The notes under the pieces are model-generated. The model was not told the DNA's origin. It ran no database searches and saw only the letters and a list, made by a program, of their open reading frames with translations. A stretch of DNA of 64,000 nt. Origin: Enterobacter cloacae. Its GTDB lineage: Bacteria > Pseudomonadota > Gammaproteobacteria > Enterobacterales > Enterobacteriaceae. The translations under genes were made by a program, and so were the position numbers. Each line of letters begins with the position of its first letter. Position 1 is the stretch's first letter. Positions 44,991 through 54,709 of this stretch are shown piece after piece. The stretch is taken from assembly GCF_013375935.1 (NCBI RefSeq), contig NZ_CP056117.1:3596001-3660000 (forward strand). The letters are read 5' to 3'.

Positions 44991-45758
44991 TTAGCGTCCT
45001 TTAAAGTCTGGGGTGCGTTTTTGTAAGAAGGCAGCGATACCTTCACGGCGATCGTCGGTGGCCGCGAGCAGCGTGAACAGCTGACGCTCCTGCGCGAGCC
45101 CGGCCTGGAGCGGCACCTCCTGCGACTGGCGCAGCGCCTGCTTCGCCGCCTGCAGCGCCAGCGGCGAGTGTCGCGCCATCAGCGCCGCCTGCTTCAGGGC
45201 GTACTCCAGCGTCAGCGAGGCCGGGAAGACGTCGCTGACCAGCCCGGCACTATGCGCCTGAACCGCTGTGATGCTTTCGCCCGTCAGCACCATTTTGCTG
45301 GCCAGCGATTTACCCACGCAGCGGATCAGCCGCTGGGTGCCGCCCGCGCCCGGCATGATGCCCAGGGAAATCTCCGGCAGGCCAAAGCGGGCGTTATCGC
45401 CGGCGATCACCACGTCGCACAGCAGCGCCAGCTCGCAGCCGGCGCCCAGCGCGAAGCCGTTGACGGCGGCGATCAGCGGCTTGTTGAAGGCGTTAATCCG
45501 CGCCCACAGCTGGGGACGGATATCGTTCAGGGTGGCGGGCAGGTCTTTTTCAGCCATTTCGTTGAGGTCTGCCCCGGCCGCAAAGCAGCGTTCGCTGCCG
45601 TAAATCACGCAGGCAGAAATTTCCGCGTCCGCGGCGGCGGCCTCGAGCTGCCCGGCTAGCAGCGTCAGCAGCGCATTGTTGAGCGCGTTGCGCGCCGCCG
45701 GACGGTTGAGCGTTAGCTGCATCACGCGGCCATGGCGGGTGACAATCAGTTCGTTCAT
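44991..45758 (-). CDS. paaF: 2,3-dehydroadipyl-CoA hydratase PaaF
   Basis: A 255-residue crotonase-fold enoyl-CoA hydratase. ERCFAAGADLNEMAE (about 56-70) and NGFALGAGCELALLCDV (about 97-113, with catalytic Glu105) form the oxyanion hole, and LPEISLGIMPGAGGTQRL (about 122-139) carries the second catalytic Glu124. It hydrates 2,3-dehydroadipyl-CoA before PaaH oxidises it. It overlaps paaE by four bases and is 2 bases from paaG. Confidence 0.96.
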   Translation of the reverse strand: MNELIVTRHGRVMQLTLNRPAARNALNNALLTLLAGQLEAAAADAEISACVIYGSERCFAAGADLNEMAEKDLPATLNDIRPQLWARINAFNKPLIAAVNGFALGAGCELALLCDVVIAGDNARFGLPEISLGIMPGAGGTQRLIRCVGKSLASKMVLTGESITAVQAHSAGLVSDVFPASLTLEYALKQAALMARHSPLALQAAKQALRQSQEVPLQAGLAQERQLFTLLAATDDRREGIAAFLQKRTPDFKGR

Positions 45759-46825
45759 GCCATCCCCTTCGCGTCAAAATCGACAATAACGTCGGCGGTC
45801 AGCGGCAGCGCCTGACAGCTCAGGACGTAGCCTGCCGCCAGCTCGTCCGGCTCCAGGCTGTAGTTGGTAGCCATATCGACTTTCCCGCGCAGCACTTTGC
45901 ATTTGCAGGTGGCGCACACGCCGCCCTTGCAGGCGTACGGCAGATCCGCCCCCTGACGCAGGGCCGCGTCCAGGATGCTCTCGTCGTCCGCAGTCAGGGT
46001 GATTTCCCGGTCGCGCCCGTCCTGGCGGACGGTCACCTTCTGCCCCTCGGCCTGCACGCCGTGCGTTCGCTTCGCGGCGATGCCCGGCGTGTTAAAGCGC
46101 TCCAGGTGAATCGCTTTGTCCGGCATCCCCAGCGCTTTCAGCGCCGCCTCGGCGTCGTCCATCATCGCCGACGGGCCGCAGATGAAGGCTTCGTCGTACT
46201 GGCGGAAGTTAATCAGGGTTTTTGCCAGCGCCTGGAGCTTTTCGCCGTCAATGCGGCCATGCAGCAGATCGCTGTCGAGGGTCTCCTGGCTGAAGATGGA
46301 CACCAGCTGCAAACGCTGCGGGTACTTATCCTTCAGGTCCGCCAGCGCCCGGCGGAACATCATGCTCTGGCTGCTGCGGTTGCCGTAAATCAGGGTGAAA
46401 TGGCTGTTCGGTTCCGTGGCAAGGGTCGCGGAGAGAATGGCCAGCATCGGGGTGATCCCGGATCCGGCGGCAATCGCCAGATAGTGGCCTTCCCGTTCGG
46501 CCTGCGGCTGGTAGCCGAAATGCCCCTGGGGAACCATCACCTCCAGCGCCATGCCCTGTTTGATCTCATCCCGGGCATAGCGGGAAAAGCGCCCGCCCTC
46601 GATGGCCTTCACCGCCACGCTAATTTCTCCCGGCGCGGTGCTGCGGCAAATGGAGTAGCAGCGGCGCAGTTCTTCATCCCCGAGCCGGGCTTTCAGGGTC
46701 AGATGCTGGCCGGGGCGGAAGCGGTACGCCTCCTGCAGCGCCTGCGGCACCGCGAAGGTAATGGTTACCGCGTCGCGGGTTTCGGGTTCTACTTTTGCCA
46801 CTGTTAATGAATGAAACGTTGTCAT
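45755..46825 (-). CDS. paaE: PaaE, NADPH:ferredoxin-type reductase subunit of the epoxidase
   Basis: A 356-residue reductase, the same length as in E. coli. The FAD domain (about 1-105) includes YRFRPGQHLTLKA and RCYSICRS, the NAD(P) domain (about 110-235) GSGITPMLAI, and the C-terminal plant-type 2Fe-2S ferredoxin domain (about 265-350) CKGGVCATCKCKVLRG plus a final Cys in VLSCQA. It passes electrons from NADPH to the PaaAC oxygenase. The start is taken at 46825 by homology (MTTFHSLTVAK). Confidence 0.96.
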   Translation of the reverse strand: MTTFHSLTVAKVEPETRDAVTITFAVPQALQEAYRFRPGQHLTLKARLGDEELRRCYSICRSTAPGEISVAVKAIEGGRFSRYARDEIKQGMALEVMVPQGHFGYQPQAEREGHYLAIAAGSGITPMLAILSATLATEPNSHFTLIYGNRSSQSMMFRRALADLKDKYPQRLQLVSIFSQETLDSDLLHGRIDGEKLQALAKTLINFRQYDEAFICGPSAMMDDAEAALKALGMPDKAIHLERFNTPGIAAKRTHGVQAEGQKVTVRQDGRDREITLTADDESILDAALRQGADLPYACKGGVCATCKCKVLRGKVDMATNYSLEPDELAAGYVLSCQALPLTADVIVDFDAKGMA

Positions 46826-46832
46826 GGCGGCC

Positions 46833-47330
46833 TCAAATACATTTGAAATAGTCGAACGGCTCACGGCAGGTATTGCAGCGGTAGAGCGCCTTGCAGGCCG
46901 TGGATCCAAATTCACTGATAAGCGAGGTATCGGTGCTCGCGCAGCGCGGGCAGCTCACCTCAGCCGGCGCGTGTGCGTGACAGCTGTGGCCCACGGGCGG
47001 GCTGATGCCGTATGCCCGCAGGCGCTCGCGCGCGTCGGCGGTCATCCAGTCGGTGGTCCAGGCCGGTTCAAGCTGGAGCACGATATGCACCGGGGTAAAG
47101 CCGCTTGCGGTCATTGCCTCGCGGATCGCCCCCAGCAGGTGCTCCGTTGCCGGGCAGCCCGAATAGGTTGGCGTAAAGCCGATGACCCAGCCCTCACCCT
47201 GCGCCTTGACGCTGCGCACCATGCCTAAATCGGTGATGGTAAGAACCGGCACTTCCGGGTCGGGGATCTGGCTTAACAGCGTCCAGATCTGCGGGATTTG
47301 CGCCGGGGTGACGTCGACGAGGCGTTGCAT
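46833..47330 (-). CDS. paaD: PaaD, Fe-S maturation-type component of the phenylacetyl-CoA epoxidase
   Basis: A 165-residue protein with an N-terminal MIP18/DUF59 domain (about 10-110; SQIPDPEVPVLTITDLGMVR and TPTYSGCPATEHL) and a C-terminal four-cysteine segment (SCPRCASTDT and YRCNTCREPFDYFKC) likely to bind zinc or Fe-S. It is required for epoxidase activity in vivo, probably in metal centre assembly or repair. The start at 47330 is set by homology; a longer frame from 47507 lies inside paaC. Confidence 0.95.
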   Translation of the reverse strand: MQRLVDVTPAQIPQIWTLLSQIPDPEVPVLTITDLGMVRSVKAQGEGWVIGFTPTYSGCPATEHLLGAIREAMTASGFTPVHIVLQLEPAWTTDWMTADARERLRAYGISPPVGHSCHAHAPAEVSCPRCASTDTSLISEFGSTACKALYRCNTCREPFDYFKCI

Positions 47331-47341
47331 AGCGTGCTCCT

Positions 47342-48088
47342 CTACCACTGCTGCCCGGGGTAGGCGCGCTGGAGATACTGCATCTCTGCCAGCATCGGCC
47401 CCAGATGTTCGGTATGAAGGCCCTTCTTGCCTCCCGTGCGATACGCCACTTCCTCTGGCACGCTGAGCTGAGCTTCCGCCAGACCGGAAAACACCTCGCT
47501 CTCCCACGGTTCACGCAGGGTGCGAGGGTCAACCGCCACGCCGGAATCAATCAGCGCCAGCTCAACGTCGTCGGCGTCGAACAGCTCGGCCGTAAAGCGC
47601 CACAGGCCGTTCACCGCCTGCTGCATTTTTTGCGCGGAGGTTTCCGTGCCGTCGCCCAGGCGCACCAGCCAGCCGCGGCTGAAGCGCAGGTGATAGCGCG
47701 CCTCCTTAATGGCTTTAGCCGCGATGGCGGCAAGCTGGCCGTCGCTGCTGCGGATCAGCCGCTCGTACAGCGCCACGTTCCAGGCGTCCATCAGGTACTG
47801 GCGGGCGATGGTGTCGGCAAAGCTGCCGTTTGGCTGTTCCACCAGCAGCACGTTGCGGAACTGACGCTCATCGCGCCCAAACGCCAGCGCGTCTTCATCG
47901 CCCTGGCCTTCCAGCCCGGCGGCGTACGTCAGGAAGTTGCGCGCCTGACCGAGCAGATCGAGGCCAATGTTGGCGAGCGCCAGGTCAATTTCCAGCTCCG
48001 GCGCGTGGCCGCACCAGGCGCCCAGACGCTGAGAAAGCACCAGACCGTTGTCGCCCAGGCGCAGGGCATATGCGGATACGTTGTTCAT
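47342..48088 (-). CDS. paaC: PaaC, structural subunit of the phenylacetyl-CoA epoxidase
   Basis: A 248-residue ferritin-like subunit that forms the heterodimeric core with PaaA but lacks a functional di-iron site. Helical segments such as LEIDLALANIGLDLLGQARNFL and AAKAIKEARYHLRFSRGWLVRLGDGT match E. coli PaaC throughout. The start at 48088 (MNNVSAYAL) is chosen by homology over an in-frame ATG four codons upstream. Eight bases separate it from paaB. Confidence 0.95.
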   Translation of the reverse strand: MNNVSAYALRLGDNGLVLSQRLGAWCGHAPELEIDLALANIGLDLLGQARNFLTYAAGLEGQGDEDALAFGRDERQFRNVLLVEQPNGSFADTIARQYLMDAWNVALYERLIRSSDGQLAAIAAKAIKEARYHLRFSRGWLVRLGDGTETSAQKMQQAVNGLWRFTAELFDADDVELALIDSGVAVDPRTLREPWESEVFSGLAEAQLSVPEEVAYRTGGKKGLHTEHLGPMLAEMQYLQRAYPGQQW

Positions 48089-48096
48089 CCCTAACC

Positions 48097-48384
48097 TCAC
48101 ATGTGCTCGATGCCATCGGGGATCGTGTAAAACGTCGGATGGCGGTAGACCTTGCTTTCCGCCGGGTCGAAGAACTCGCCGCTCTCTTCCGGCTGGGAGG
48201 CGACAATTTCACTCGCCTTCACCACCCAGATGGAGCAGCCTTCGCTGCGGCGGGTATAGGCGTCGCGCGCGTTTTCCAGCGCCATGCGGTCGTCGGCAGC
48301 GTGGAGGCTGCCTACATGACGGTGCGACAGCCCCTGCTTAGAACGGACAAAAACTTCGTATAACGGCCAGTAAACATTGCTCAT
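48097..48384 (-). CDS. paaB: PaaB, bridging subunit of the phenylacetyl-CoA epoxidase
   Basis: A 95-residue subunit, the length of E. coli PaaB. YWPLYEVFVRSKQGLSHRHVGSLHA and DRMALENARDAYTRRSEG are diagnostic. It links PaaAC heterodimers and is needed for productive electron transfer. Twelve bases separate it from paaA and eight from paaC. Confidence 0.95.
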   Translation of the reverse strand: MSNVYWPLYEVFVRSKQGLSHRHVGSLHAADDRMALENARDAYTRRSEGCSIWVVKASEIVASQPEESGEFFDPAESKVYRHPTFYTIPDGIEHM

Positions 48385-48396
48385 GTAGGTTTCCTC

Positions 48397-49326
48397 TTAT
48401 GCGGCCCGGCGAGCGCGCTGTTTTTCGGCGTGCGCCAGCGCGGCTTCGCGCACCCACGCGCCGTCGTCCCAGGCTTTACGTTTTGCGGCCAGACGTTCGT
48501 GGTTACAGATCCCGCGCCCGCTAATGACCTCGTCAAATTCCTGCCAGTCGATCTCGCCGAAGCGGTAGTGGCCGCTCTCCTCATCGAAGCGCAGGTCGGG
48601 ATCCGGCACGGTCATCCCCAGCATCTCCACCTGAGGCACGGTGTTATCCACGAAACGCTGACGCAGCTCGTCGTTGCCAAAGCGCTTGATCTTCCAGGCC
48701 AGGCTGCGGGCGCTGTTGGGAGAGTTGTCGTCGTTTGGCCCAAACATCATCAGCGCCGGCCACCAGAAGCGGTTGATGGCGTCCTGCAGCATCTGACGCT
48801 GTTCTTCACTGCCCTGCGCCAGCGCCATGCAGGCTTCAAAGCCCTGACGCTGGTGAAAGCTCTCTTCTTTACAGATTTTCACCATCGCCCTGGCGTACGG
48901 GCCGTAGGACGTGCGGCACAGCGCCACCTGATTGACGATGGCAGCCCCGTCCACCAGCCAGCCGATGACGCCGATATCCGCCCAGCTCAGGGTCGGATAG
49001 TTGAAGATGGAGGAGTACTTCATCCTGCCGTCGAGCATCTTCTGGTAGATGTCTTCCCGGGCGCAGCCCAGCGTTTCCGCCGCGCTGTAGAGGTACAGGC
49101 CGTGTCCGGCTTCGTCCTGCACCTTCGCCAGCAGAATGGCTTTACGGCGCAGCGTCGGCGCGCGGGCGATCCAGTTGCCTTCCGGCAGCATGCCGACAAT
49201 TTCGGAGTGGGCGTGCTGACCAATCTGGCGGATTAGCGTCTTGCGGTAGGCTTCCGGCATCCAGTCCTGCGGCTCGATGGCCGTCTCCTGCGCGATGCGT
49301 TGCTCAAAGCGTTGTTCTTGCGTCAC
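48397..49326 (-). CDS. paaA: PaaA, catalytic di-iron subunit of the phenylacetyl-CoA 1,2-epoxidase
   Basis: A 309-residue ferritin-like oxygenase subunit, the same length as E. coli PaaA. The di-iron ligands are visible: Glu42, E72-x-x-H75 in DEAGHGLY, and E155-x-x-H158 in CKEESFHQR. It inserts one oxygen atom into the aromatic ring of phenylacetyl-CoA. The GTG start at 49326 is chosen because the protein then begins TQEQRFEQR as in E. coli and AGGTGG lies upstream; an ATG at 49380 would sit within the operator region. First gene of the leftward paaABCDEFGHIJK operon. Confidence 0.96.
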   Translation of the reverse strand: MTQEQRFEQRIAQETAIEPQDWMPEAYRKTLIRQIGQHAHSEIVGMLPEGNWIARAPTLRRKAILLAKVQDEAGHGLYLYSAAETLGCAREDIYQKMLDGRMKYSSIFNYPTLSWADIGVIGWLVDGAAIVNQVALCRTSYGPYARAMVKICKEESFHQRQGFEACMALAQGSEEQRQMLQDAINRFWWPALMMFGPNDDNSPNSARSLAWKIKRFGNDELRQRFVDNTVPQVEMLGMTVPDPDLRFDEESGHYRFGEIDWQEFDEVISGRGICNHERLAAKRKAWDDGAWVREAALAHAEKQRARRAA

Positions 49327-49335
49327 ATAACCACC

Positions 49336-49379
49336 TTTATGATTCGTTATATCACCATATGTAGCAAAATGGTGAATCA
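49336..49379. promoter_or_regulatory. Candidate PaaX operator at the paaA promoter
   Basis: TTTATGATTCGTTAT (49336-49350) resembles the reported PaaX motif built on TGATTC. An inverted GAATCA is at 49374-49379, 28 bases after the first half-site. Located just upstream of the paaA start codon. Confidence 0.55.
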
Positions 49380-49439
49380 CTTGGTTTCTTAAAAGTTACA
49401 CAAAGGTTAAATATAACCCCAAGAAGCGTTTGCCTGTTT

Positions 49440-49455
49440 TGTGACGACGCTCGCA
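49440..49455. promoter_or_regulatory. Candidate CRP site between paaA and paaZ
   Basis: TGTGA-N6-TCGCA matches the CRP consensus at nine of ten positions and lies near the middle of the 285-base divergent region. CRP and IHF control of this region is known in E. coli. Confidence 0.45.
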
Positions 49456-49553
49456 AGGCTTTTCGCTTAAGGCTTGCTACGCGCGGGTTTAGCATCAGGA
49501 TTCCGGGCAACGCAGATCACATCGTTAACAATTCATTAAAACTCAGCTTGATT

Positions 49554-49590
49554 TTTATGATTCACGATCAAACTATTTATAGGTAAATCA
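49554..49590. promoter_or_regulatory. Candidate PaaX operator at the paaZ promoter
   Basis: TTTATGATTCACGAT (49554-49568) is a close match to the reported PaaX consensus built on TGATTCGCG. The partner half-site AAATCA is at 49585-49590. It lies 22 bases before the paaZ start. Confidence 0.6.
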
Positions 49591-49611
49591 CGAAACACCT
49601 GGAGAGAAGAA

Positions 49612-51657
49612 ATGCAGCAGTTAGCCAGCTTCTTGTCCGGCACCTGGCAGTCAGGCCGGGGCCGCGCGCGCACCATTACCCACGCCATCAGCGGCGAGAC
49701 GCTATACGAAGTGACCAGCGAAGGGCTGGACATGGCGGCCGCCCGCCGTTACGCCATTGAACGCGGGGGTGAAGCGCTTCGCGCAATGAGCTTTATCGAG
49801 CGTGCCGCCATGCTGAAGGCGGTGGCTAAACACCTGCTGGGCCAGAAGGATCGGTTTTATGCGCTATCAGCCCAGACCGGCGCGACGAAGGCCGACTGCT
49901 GGGTGGATATTGAGGGCGGCATCGGCACCCTCTTCACCTACGCGAGCCTCGGCAGCCGTGAGCTGCCGGACGATATCCTGTGGCCGGAAGATGAGCTCAT
50001 CCCGCTGTCGAAGGAAGGCGGTTTTGCGGCCCGCCACGTCTTAACCTCAAAATCCGGCGTGGCGGTGCATATCAACGCCTTTAACTTCCCGTGCTGGGGG
50101 ATGCTGGAAAAGCTCGCGCCTACCTGGCTTGCCGGGATGCCCGCCATCATCAAGCCGGCCACCGCCACCGCGCAGGTTACTCAGGCGATGGTGAAATCGA
50201 TTGTCGAAAGCGGGCTGGTGCCGGACGGCGCCATCAGCCTGATCTGCGGCGGCGCGGGCGATCTGCTGGGCCAGCTCGACAGCCAGGACGTGGTGACGTT
50301 TACCGGCTCGGCCAGCACCGGCCAGAGCCTTCGCGTGCACCCGAATATCGTCGCGAACGCCATTCCGTTCACCATGGAAGCCGATTCCCTGAACTGCTGC
50401 GTGCTCGGTGAGGACGTGACCCAGGAGCAGCCGGAGTTTGCGCTGTTCATTCGGGAGGTGGTGCGCGAGATGACCGCCAAGGCCGGGCAAAAATGCACCG
50501 CCATCCGCCGCATCATCGTGCCGGAAGCGCAGGTTGAGGCGGTCAGCCAGGCGCTGATTGCGCGGCTGGAGAAGGTGGTTGTCGGCGATCCGTCGCAGGA
50601 AGGGGTGAAAATGGGCGCGCTGGTAAACGCCGAGCAGCGCGCCGACGTGCAGGAAAAAGTCGATAGCCTGCTTGCCGCCGGCTGTCAGGTCCGCCTGGGC
50701 GGCAAAGCCGATTTGCAGGCGGCTGGCGCCTTCTTCCCGCCCACCCTGCTGTTCTGCCCGCAGCCTGACGAAACCCCGGCCGTGCATTCCACCGAAGCCT
50801 TTGGCCCGGTCGCAACCCTGATGCCGTACCGCGATACCGAACACGCCATGCGGCTGGCGCGGGCGGGCGGCGGCAGCCTGGCGGGAACGCTGGTCACGGC
50901 AGATTCAAACGTGGCGCGGCAGTTTATTGCCGGAGCAGCACGCGCCCACGGGCGTATTCAGATCCTCAACGAGGAATCATCCAAAGAGTCTACCGGACAC
51001 GGTTCCCCGCTGCCGCAGCTGGTGCACGGCGGTCCGGGACGTGCGGGCGGCGGCGAGGAGCTGGGCGGCCTGCGCGCGGTGAAGCACTACCTCCAGCGCA
51101 CGGCCATTCAGGGCAGTCCGTCCATGCTGGCCGCCATTGGCAAGCAGTGGGTGCGTGGCGCAGAGGTACGGGAAGATCGGATCCATCCCTTCCGTAAATA
51201 CTTCGAGGAGCTGCAGCCGGGTGACAGCCTGCTTACGCCGCGCCGTACCCTGACGGAAGCCGATATCGTCAATTTTGCCTGCCTGAGCGGCGACCACTTC
51301 TACGCCCATATGGACAAAATTGGCGCGGCGGAGTCGATTTTTGGCGAGCGCGTGGTGCACGGTTATTTCCTGATTTCTGCCGCAGCGGGGCTGTTTGTTG
51401 ACGCCGGCGTCGGCCCGGTTATTGCCAACTACGGGATGGAAAACCTGCGCTTTATCGAGCCGGTCAAGCCGGGTGACACCATTCAGGTACGCCTGACCTG
51501 CAAACGTAAAACGCTGAAGAAGCAGCGCGCTGCCGATGAAAAGCCCACCGGCGTGGTGGAATGGGCGGTTGAGATTTTCAACCAGCATCAGCAGGCCGTG
51601 GCGCTCTACTCCATCCTGACGCTGGTGGCGCGCCAGCAGGGTGATTTCAACGGCTGA
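49612..51657 (+). CDS. paaZ: Bifunctional oxepin-CoA hydrolase/semialdehyde dehydrogenase PaaZ
   Basis: A 681-residue fusion enzyme, full length. The N-terminal aldehyde dehydrogenase domain (about 1-520) has Glu256 in [10 protein letters not shown] and nucleophile Cys295 in AGQKCTAI. The C-terminal MaoC-type hydratase domain (about 535-680) has the active site [10 protein letters not shown] (Asp and His near 561-566). It opens the oxepin ring and immediately oxidises the reactive semialdehyde to 3-oxo-5,6-dehydrosuberyl-CoA. Divergent from paaA, preceded by GGAGAG. Repressed by PaaX (known in E. coli). Confidence 0.96.
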   Translation: MQQLASFLSGTWQSGRGRARTITHAISGETLYEVTSEGLDMAAARRYAIERGGEALRAMSFIERAAMLKAVAKHLLGQKDRFYALSAQTGATKADCWVDIEGGIGTLFTYASLGSRELPDDILWPEDELIPLSKEGGFAARHVLTSKSGVAVHINAFNFPCWGMLEKLAPTWLAGMPAIIKPATATAQVTQAMVKSIVESGLVPDGAISLICGGAGDLLGQLDSQDVVTFTGSASTGQSLRVHPNIVANAIPFTMEADSLNCCVLGEDVTQEQPEFALFIREVVREMTAKAGQKCTAIRRIIVPEAQVEAVSQALIARLEKVVVGDPSQEGVKMGALVNAEQRADVQEKVDSLLAAGCQVRLGGKADLQAAGAFFPPTLLFCPQPDETPAVHSTEAFGPVATLMPYRDTEHAMRLARAGGGSLAGTLVTADSNVARQFIAGAARAHGRIQILNEESSKESTGHGSPLPQLVHGGPGRAGGGEELGGLRAVKHYLQRTAIQGSPSMLAAIGKQWVRGAEVREDRIHPFRKYFEELQPGDSLLTPRRTLTEADIVNFACLSGDHFYAHMDKIGAAESIFGERVVHGYFLISAAAGLFVDAGVGPVIANYGMENLRFIEPVKPGDTIQVRLTCKRKTLKKQRAADEKPTGVVEWAVEIFNQHQQAVALYSILTLVARQQGDFNG

Positions 51658-51663
51658 TTTCCC

Positions 51664-51763
51664 ATCACCCTAACCCTCTCACCACGGGCTGAGGGATCCC
51701 CACAAAATAATGCCTGCACGGAGGACCCCCTCTCCCTTGAGGGAGAGGGCTGGGGTGAGGGGG
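51664..51763. repeat. Intergenic CCCTCTCCC/GGGAGAGGG repeat, copy 3
   Basis: ATCACCCTAACCCTCTCACC at the left and CCCTCTCCCTTGAGGGAGAGGG plus CTGGGGTGAGGGGG at the right form an inverted pair. Between them is GGGCTGAGGGATCCCCACAA, a segment that recurs in inverted orientation in copy 4 (TTATGGGGATCCCTCAGCCC). Confidence 0.75.
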
Positions 51764-51842
51764 AACATATGGTTGTAGAGGTAATTCCGTTCACTTTAAA
51801 TTCCTTGCTACTCTTTAACGGCATGACTTGTGAACGTGCCAT

Positions 51843-52041
51843 GGCGGCTCAGTCGCCGCCGCCCTGGCGACCCGGGCTCCCGGCGGTAAATCGCCGCTTC
51901 GCGGTGCCTTCGGCTTATTCCTTCCGGCTTATCGGGGACGGGCGGAGGTAACGTCCCTGTAAAGCCGCCCTCTCGGCGCATCCCTGCGCCTCGCCCCGGC
52001 CTGCAGGAAACACCTCAGCGATTTACAGCCGGACCAGGGCG
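51843..52041. repeat. GC-rich structured element with terminal inverted repeats (MITE-like or RNA element)
   Basis: CGCCCTGG (51860-51867) pairs with CCAGGGCG (52034-52041), and TAAATCGC (51887-51894) pairs with GCGATTTA (52018-52025), so the ends fold back on each other. Inside are further stems (GGGCGG with CCGCCC; GAGGT with ACCTC; CGCA-TCCC-TGCG). A GGCGGC/GCCGCC hairpin (51843-51860) precedes it. No ORF of substance. It could be a miniature inverted-repeat element or a structured RNA. Confidence 0.55.
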
Positions 52042-52313
52042 TCGCTGTAATTCATTTATTTTCCTGAAACAACATTCGTCGCTTTCGGTAAAAAAATTAC
52101 TGGGGATCCTTCAGCCCCACGGGAGAGGGAACAGTCCCTGCCGACATTATGTTGTGGGGGATGCATCTGCATGAGCGTGTGATTAATCCCTGCCCTTTTT
52201 TTAACCTGGCAAGACTGACAAACAACCTGGCAGATGCAGGCAAACGTTTTTCGTGGGCGCCTGTCAGGATAAGGCTGACACAACACAATAAACACAACAA
52301 GATGAGGTCTACG

Positions 52314-54589
52314 ATGGGAAGCACTCCTTCTTTTTCTGCCCGCAGAACGGCGCTGGCCATGGCCGTTACGCTCTGCTGCGCCTGGCAGTCCCCTGTTTTC
52401 GCTCACGGCAGCGAGGCGCATATGGTCCCGATGGATAACGCGCTTCAGGAGTTTGGGGCTGACGTGCAGTGGGATGATTACGCCCAAATGTTCACCATCG
52501 CGAAGGACGGTGCTTTTGTGAAGGTCAAGCCAGGGGCGACCACCGCTATCGTCAACGGTAAACCCCTGACGCTCCAGGTGCCGGTAGTGATGAAGGACAA
52601 AAAAGCGTTTATCTCTGAGACCTTTATCAACGACGTTTTTCAGTCCGGCCTTGACCAGACTTTCCAGGTGGAGAAGCGCCCTCACCCGCTAAACGCGCTG
52701 ACGGCGGATGAAATTAAGCAGGCCGTCGGGATTGTGAAAGCCTCGGCGGACTTCAAGCCCAACACCCGCTTTACCCAGATCGCGCTGGCGGATCCGGAAA
52801 AAGCCAAAGTGTGGGACTTCGTGCTCAACGGCACCGCCGTGGATGCGCCCCGGCAGGCAAATATCACCATGCTCGTTGGCAAGCAGATTGTCGAAAGTCG
52901 CGTGGATCTGAAGGACAAAAAAATCCTGCACTGGGCGCCGGTAAAAGACGCGCACGGCATGGTGCTGCTGGATGATTTCAACACCGTTCAGCAGATCATC
53001 AACGAGAGCCCGGAGTATGCCGCGGTGCTGAAAAAGCGCGGCATTACCGATCCGACAAAAGTCATCACCACGCCGCTTACCGTCGGCTTTTTTGACGGCA
53101 AAGACGGCCTGAAGCAGGAAGACCGCCTGCTGAAAGTGATCGCCTATCTGGACGTGGGCGACGGTAACTACTGGGCGCACCCGATTGAAAACCTGGTCGC
53201 GGTGGTGGATCTCGACCAGAAGAAAATTCAGAAGATTGAGGAAGGCCCGGTGGTGCCGGTGCCGCTTACCCCGCGCCCCTATGATGCCGCGACCGCGTTG
53301 AAACGGTGAAGAAACCGCTGGAGATTATCGAGCCGGAAGGCAAAAACTACACCATTACCGGCGATACGGTGCGCTGGCAGAACTGGGATTTCCACCTGAG
53401 CCTGGATTCACGCGTCGGCCCGATTATCTCCACCGTCACCTATAACGACAACGGCAAAAGGCGTCAGGTGATGTATCAGGGCTCGCTCGGCGGCATGATC
53501 GTGCCTTACGGCGACCCGGATATCGGCTGGTACTTCAAAGCCTATCTGGATTCCGGCGATTACGGCATGGGCACCCTGACCTCTCCGCTGGTGCGCGGCA
53601 AGGACGTGCCGTCTAACGCCGTTATGCTTGATGAAACCATTCCGGACTACACCGGGGCGCCGCTGGAAATCCCGCGCGCAATAGCGATTTTCGAGCGCTA
53701 CGCCGGACCGGAATATAAGCATCAGGAGCTGGGTAAGCCCAACGTCAGCACCGAGCGCCGCGAGCTGGTGGTCCGCTGGGTCAGCACCGTTGGCAACTAC
53801 GATTACATCTTCGACTGGGTGTTCCACGAAAACGGCACCATCGGCATTGATGCGGGCGCAACGGGGATTGAAGCGGTGAAGGGCGTGCAGACGAAAACGA
53901 TGCATGACGCCACCGCGAAGGATGACACCCGCTACGGCACGCTGATCGACCATAACATCGTGGGCACCACGCACCAGCACATCTATAACTTCCGTCTGGA
54001 CATGGACGTGGACGGGATCGGCAACAGGCTGGTGGCGATGGATCCGGAAGTGAAGCCGAACACCGCAGGCGGCCCGCGCACCAGCACCATGCAGGTTAAT
54101 CAGTACAGCATTGATACCGAACAGCAGGCGGCGCAGAAGTTTGATCCGGGCACCATTCGCCTGCTGAGCAACACCAGCAAGGAGAACCGCATGGGGAACC
54201 CGGTCTCGTATCAGATAATCCCTTACGCGGGCGGTACGCACCCGGTGGCGACCGGCGCGAAATTCGCCCCGGACGAGTGGATTTACCACCGCCTGAGCTT
54301 TATGGATAAACAGCTGTGGGTGACGCGTTACCATCCTGACGAAATGTATCCGGAAGGGAAATTCCCGAACCGCTCCACGCGCGATACGGGCCTCGGCCAG
54401 TACGGCAAAGATAACGAGTCGCTCAACGACCAGGATAACGTCATCTGGATGACCACCGGCACCACCCACGTTGCCCGCGCCGAAGAGTGGCCGATCATGC
54501 CGACGGAGTGGGTACACACGCTGCTCAAGCCGTGGAACTTCTTTGACGAGACGCCAACGCTCGGCAAGAAAAAAGCCGAGCAGAAATAA
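52314..54589 (+). pseudogene. tynA: Copper amine oxidase TynA, interrupted by a one-base frameshift
   Basis: Together the two frames give about 758 residues, matching E. coli TynA (757). 52314-53309 encodes the signal peptide (to PVFAHG) and the D1-D3 domains; the frame ends shortly after VVPVPLTPRPYD. Adding one G near 53286 continues GRDRVETVKKPLEIIEPEG into 53306-54589. The second part holds the base Asp (YLDSGDYGMG), the TPQ-forming Tyr in GNYDYIFD and copper-binding histidines (THQHIYNF and HVARAEEW). TynA oxidises phenylethylamine and tyramine in the periplasm, giving aldehyde, ammonia and peroxide. The second part starts GTG overlapping the stop but would lack a signal peptide. A sequencing error is the main alternative. 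Confidence 0.88.
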
Positions 54590-54596
54590 GCACACG

Positions 54597-54619
54597 CCGG
54601 GCATTTGCCCGGTTTTTTT
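54597..54619 (+). terminator. Rho-independent terminator after tynA
   Basis: CCGGGC, loop ATTT, GCCCGG followed by seven T, starting 8 bases after the stop codon. Confidence 0.85.
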
Positions 54620-54709
54620 ATCCATACATTTGAGGAATAATCGAGCCTGCTTATAGTTAGTAATACCTGGCTTTCGCGAGCTATCCACCGGACGGGAACA
54701 AAAATTGTA

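Larger units (their letters stand above)
51658..52313. other. 656-bp non-coding region between paaZ and tynA
   Basis: No credible gene. It contains a CCCTCTCCC-type repeat (51664-51763), a GC-rich element with terminal inverted repeats (51860-52041), and the tynA leader (52050-52313). The leader holds sequences resembling TGNCA-N8/9-AAA, the reported FeaR-binding pattern (TGGCA near 52228 and TGACA near 52276, each with AAA nine bases later), so FeaR control of tynA is plausible. Confidence 0.6.

Noticed and set aside
51769-51951. 60-codon ORF within the structured element between paaZ and tynA
   Set aside because: Composition follows the palindromic element, with no conserved protein features.
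53306-54589. Separate second gene for the C-terminal half of TynA starting at GTG 53306
   Set aside because: The sequence continues the upstream frame after a one-base correction and would lack the signal peptide; treated as one broken gene.
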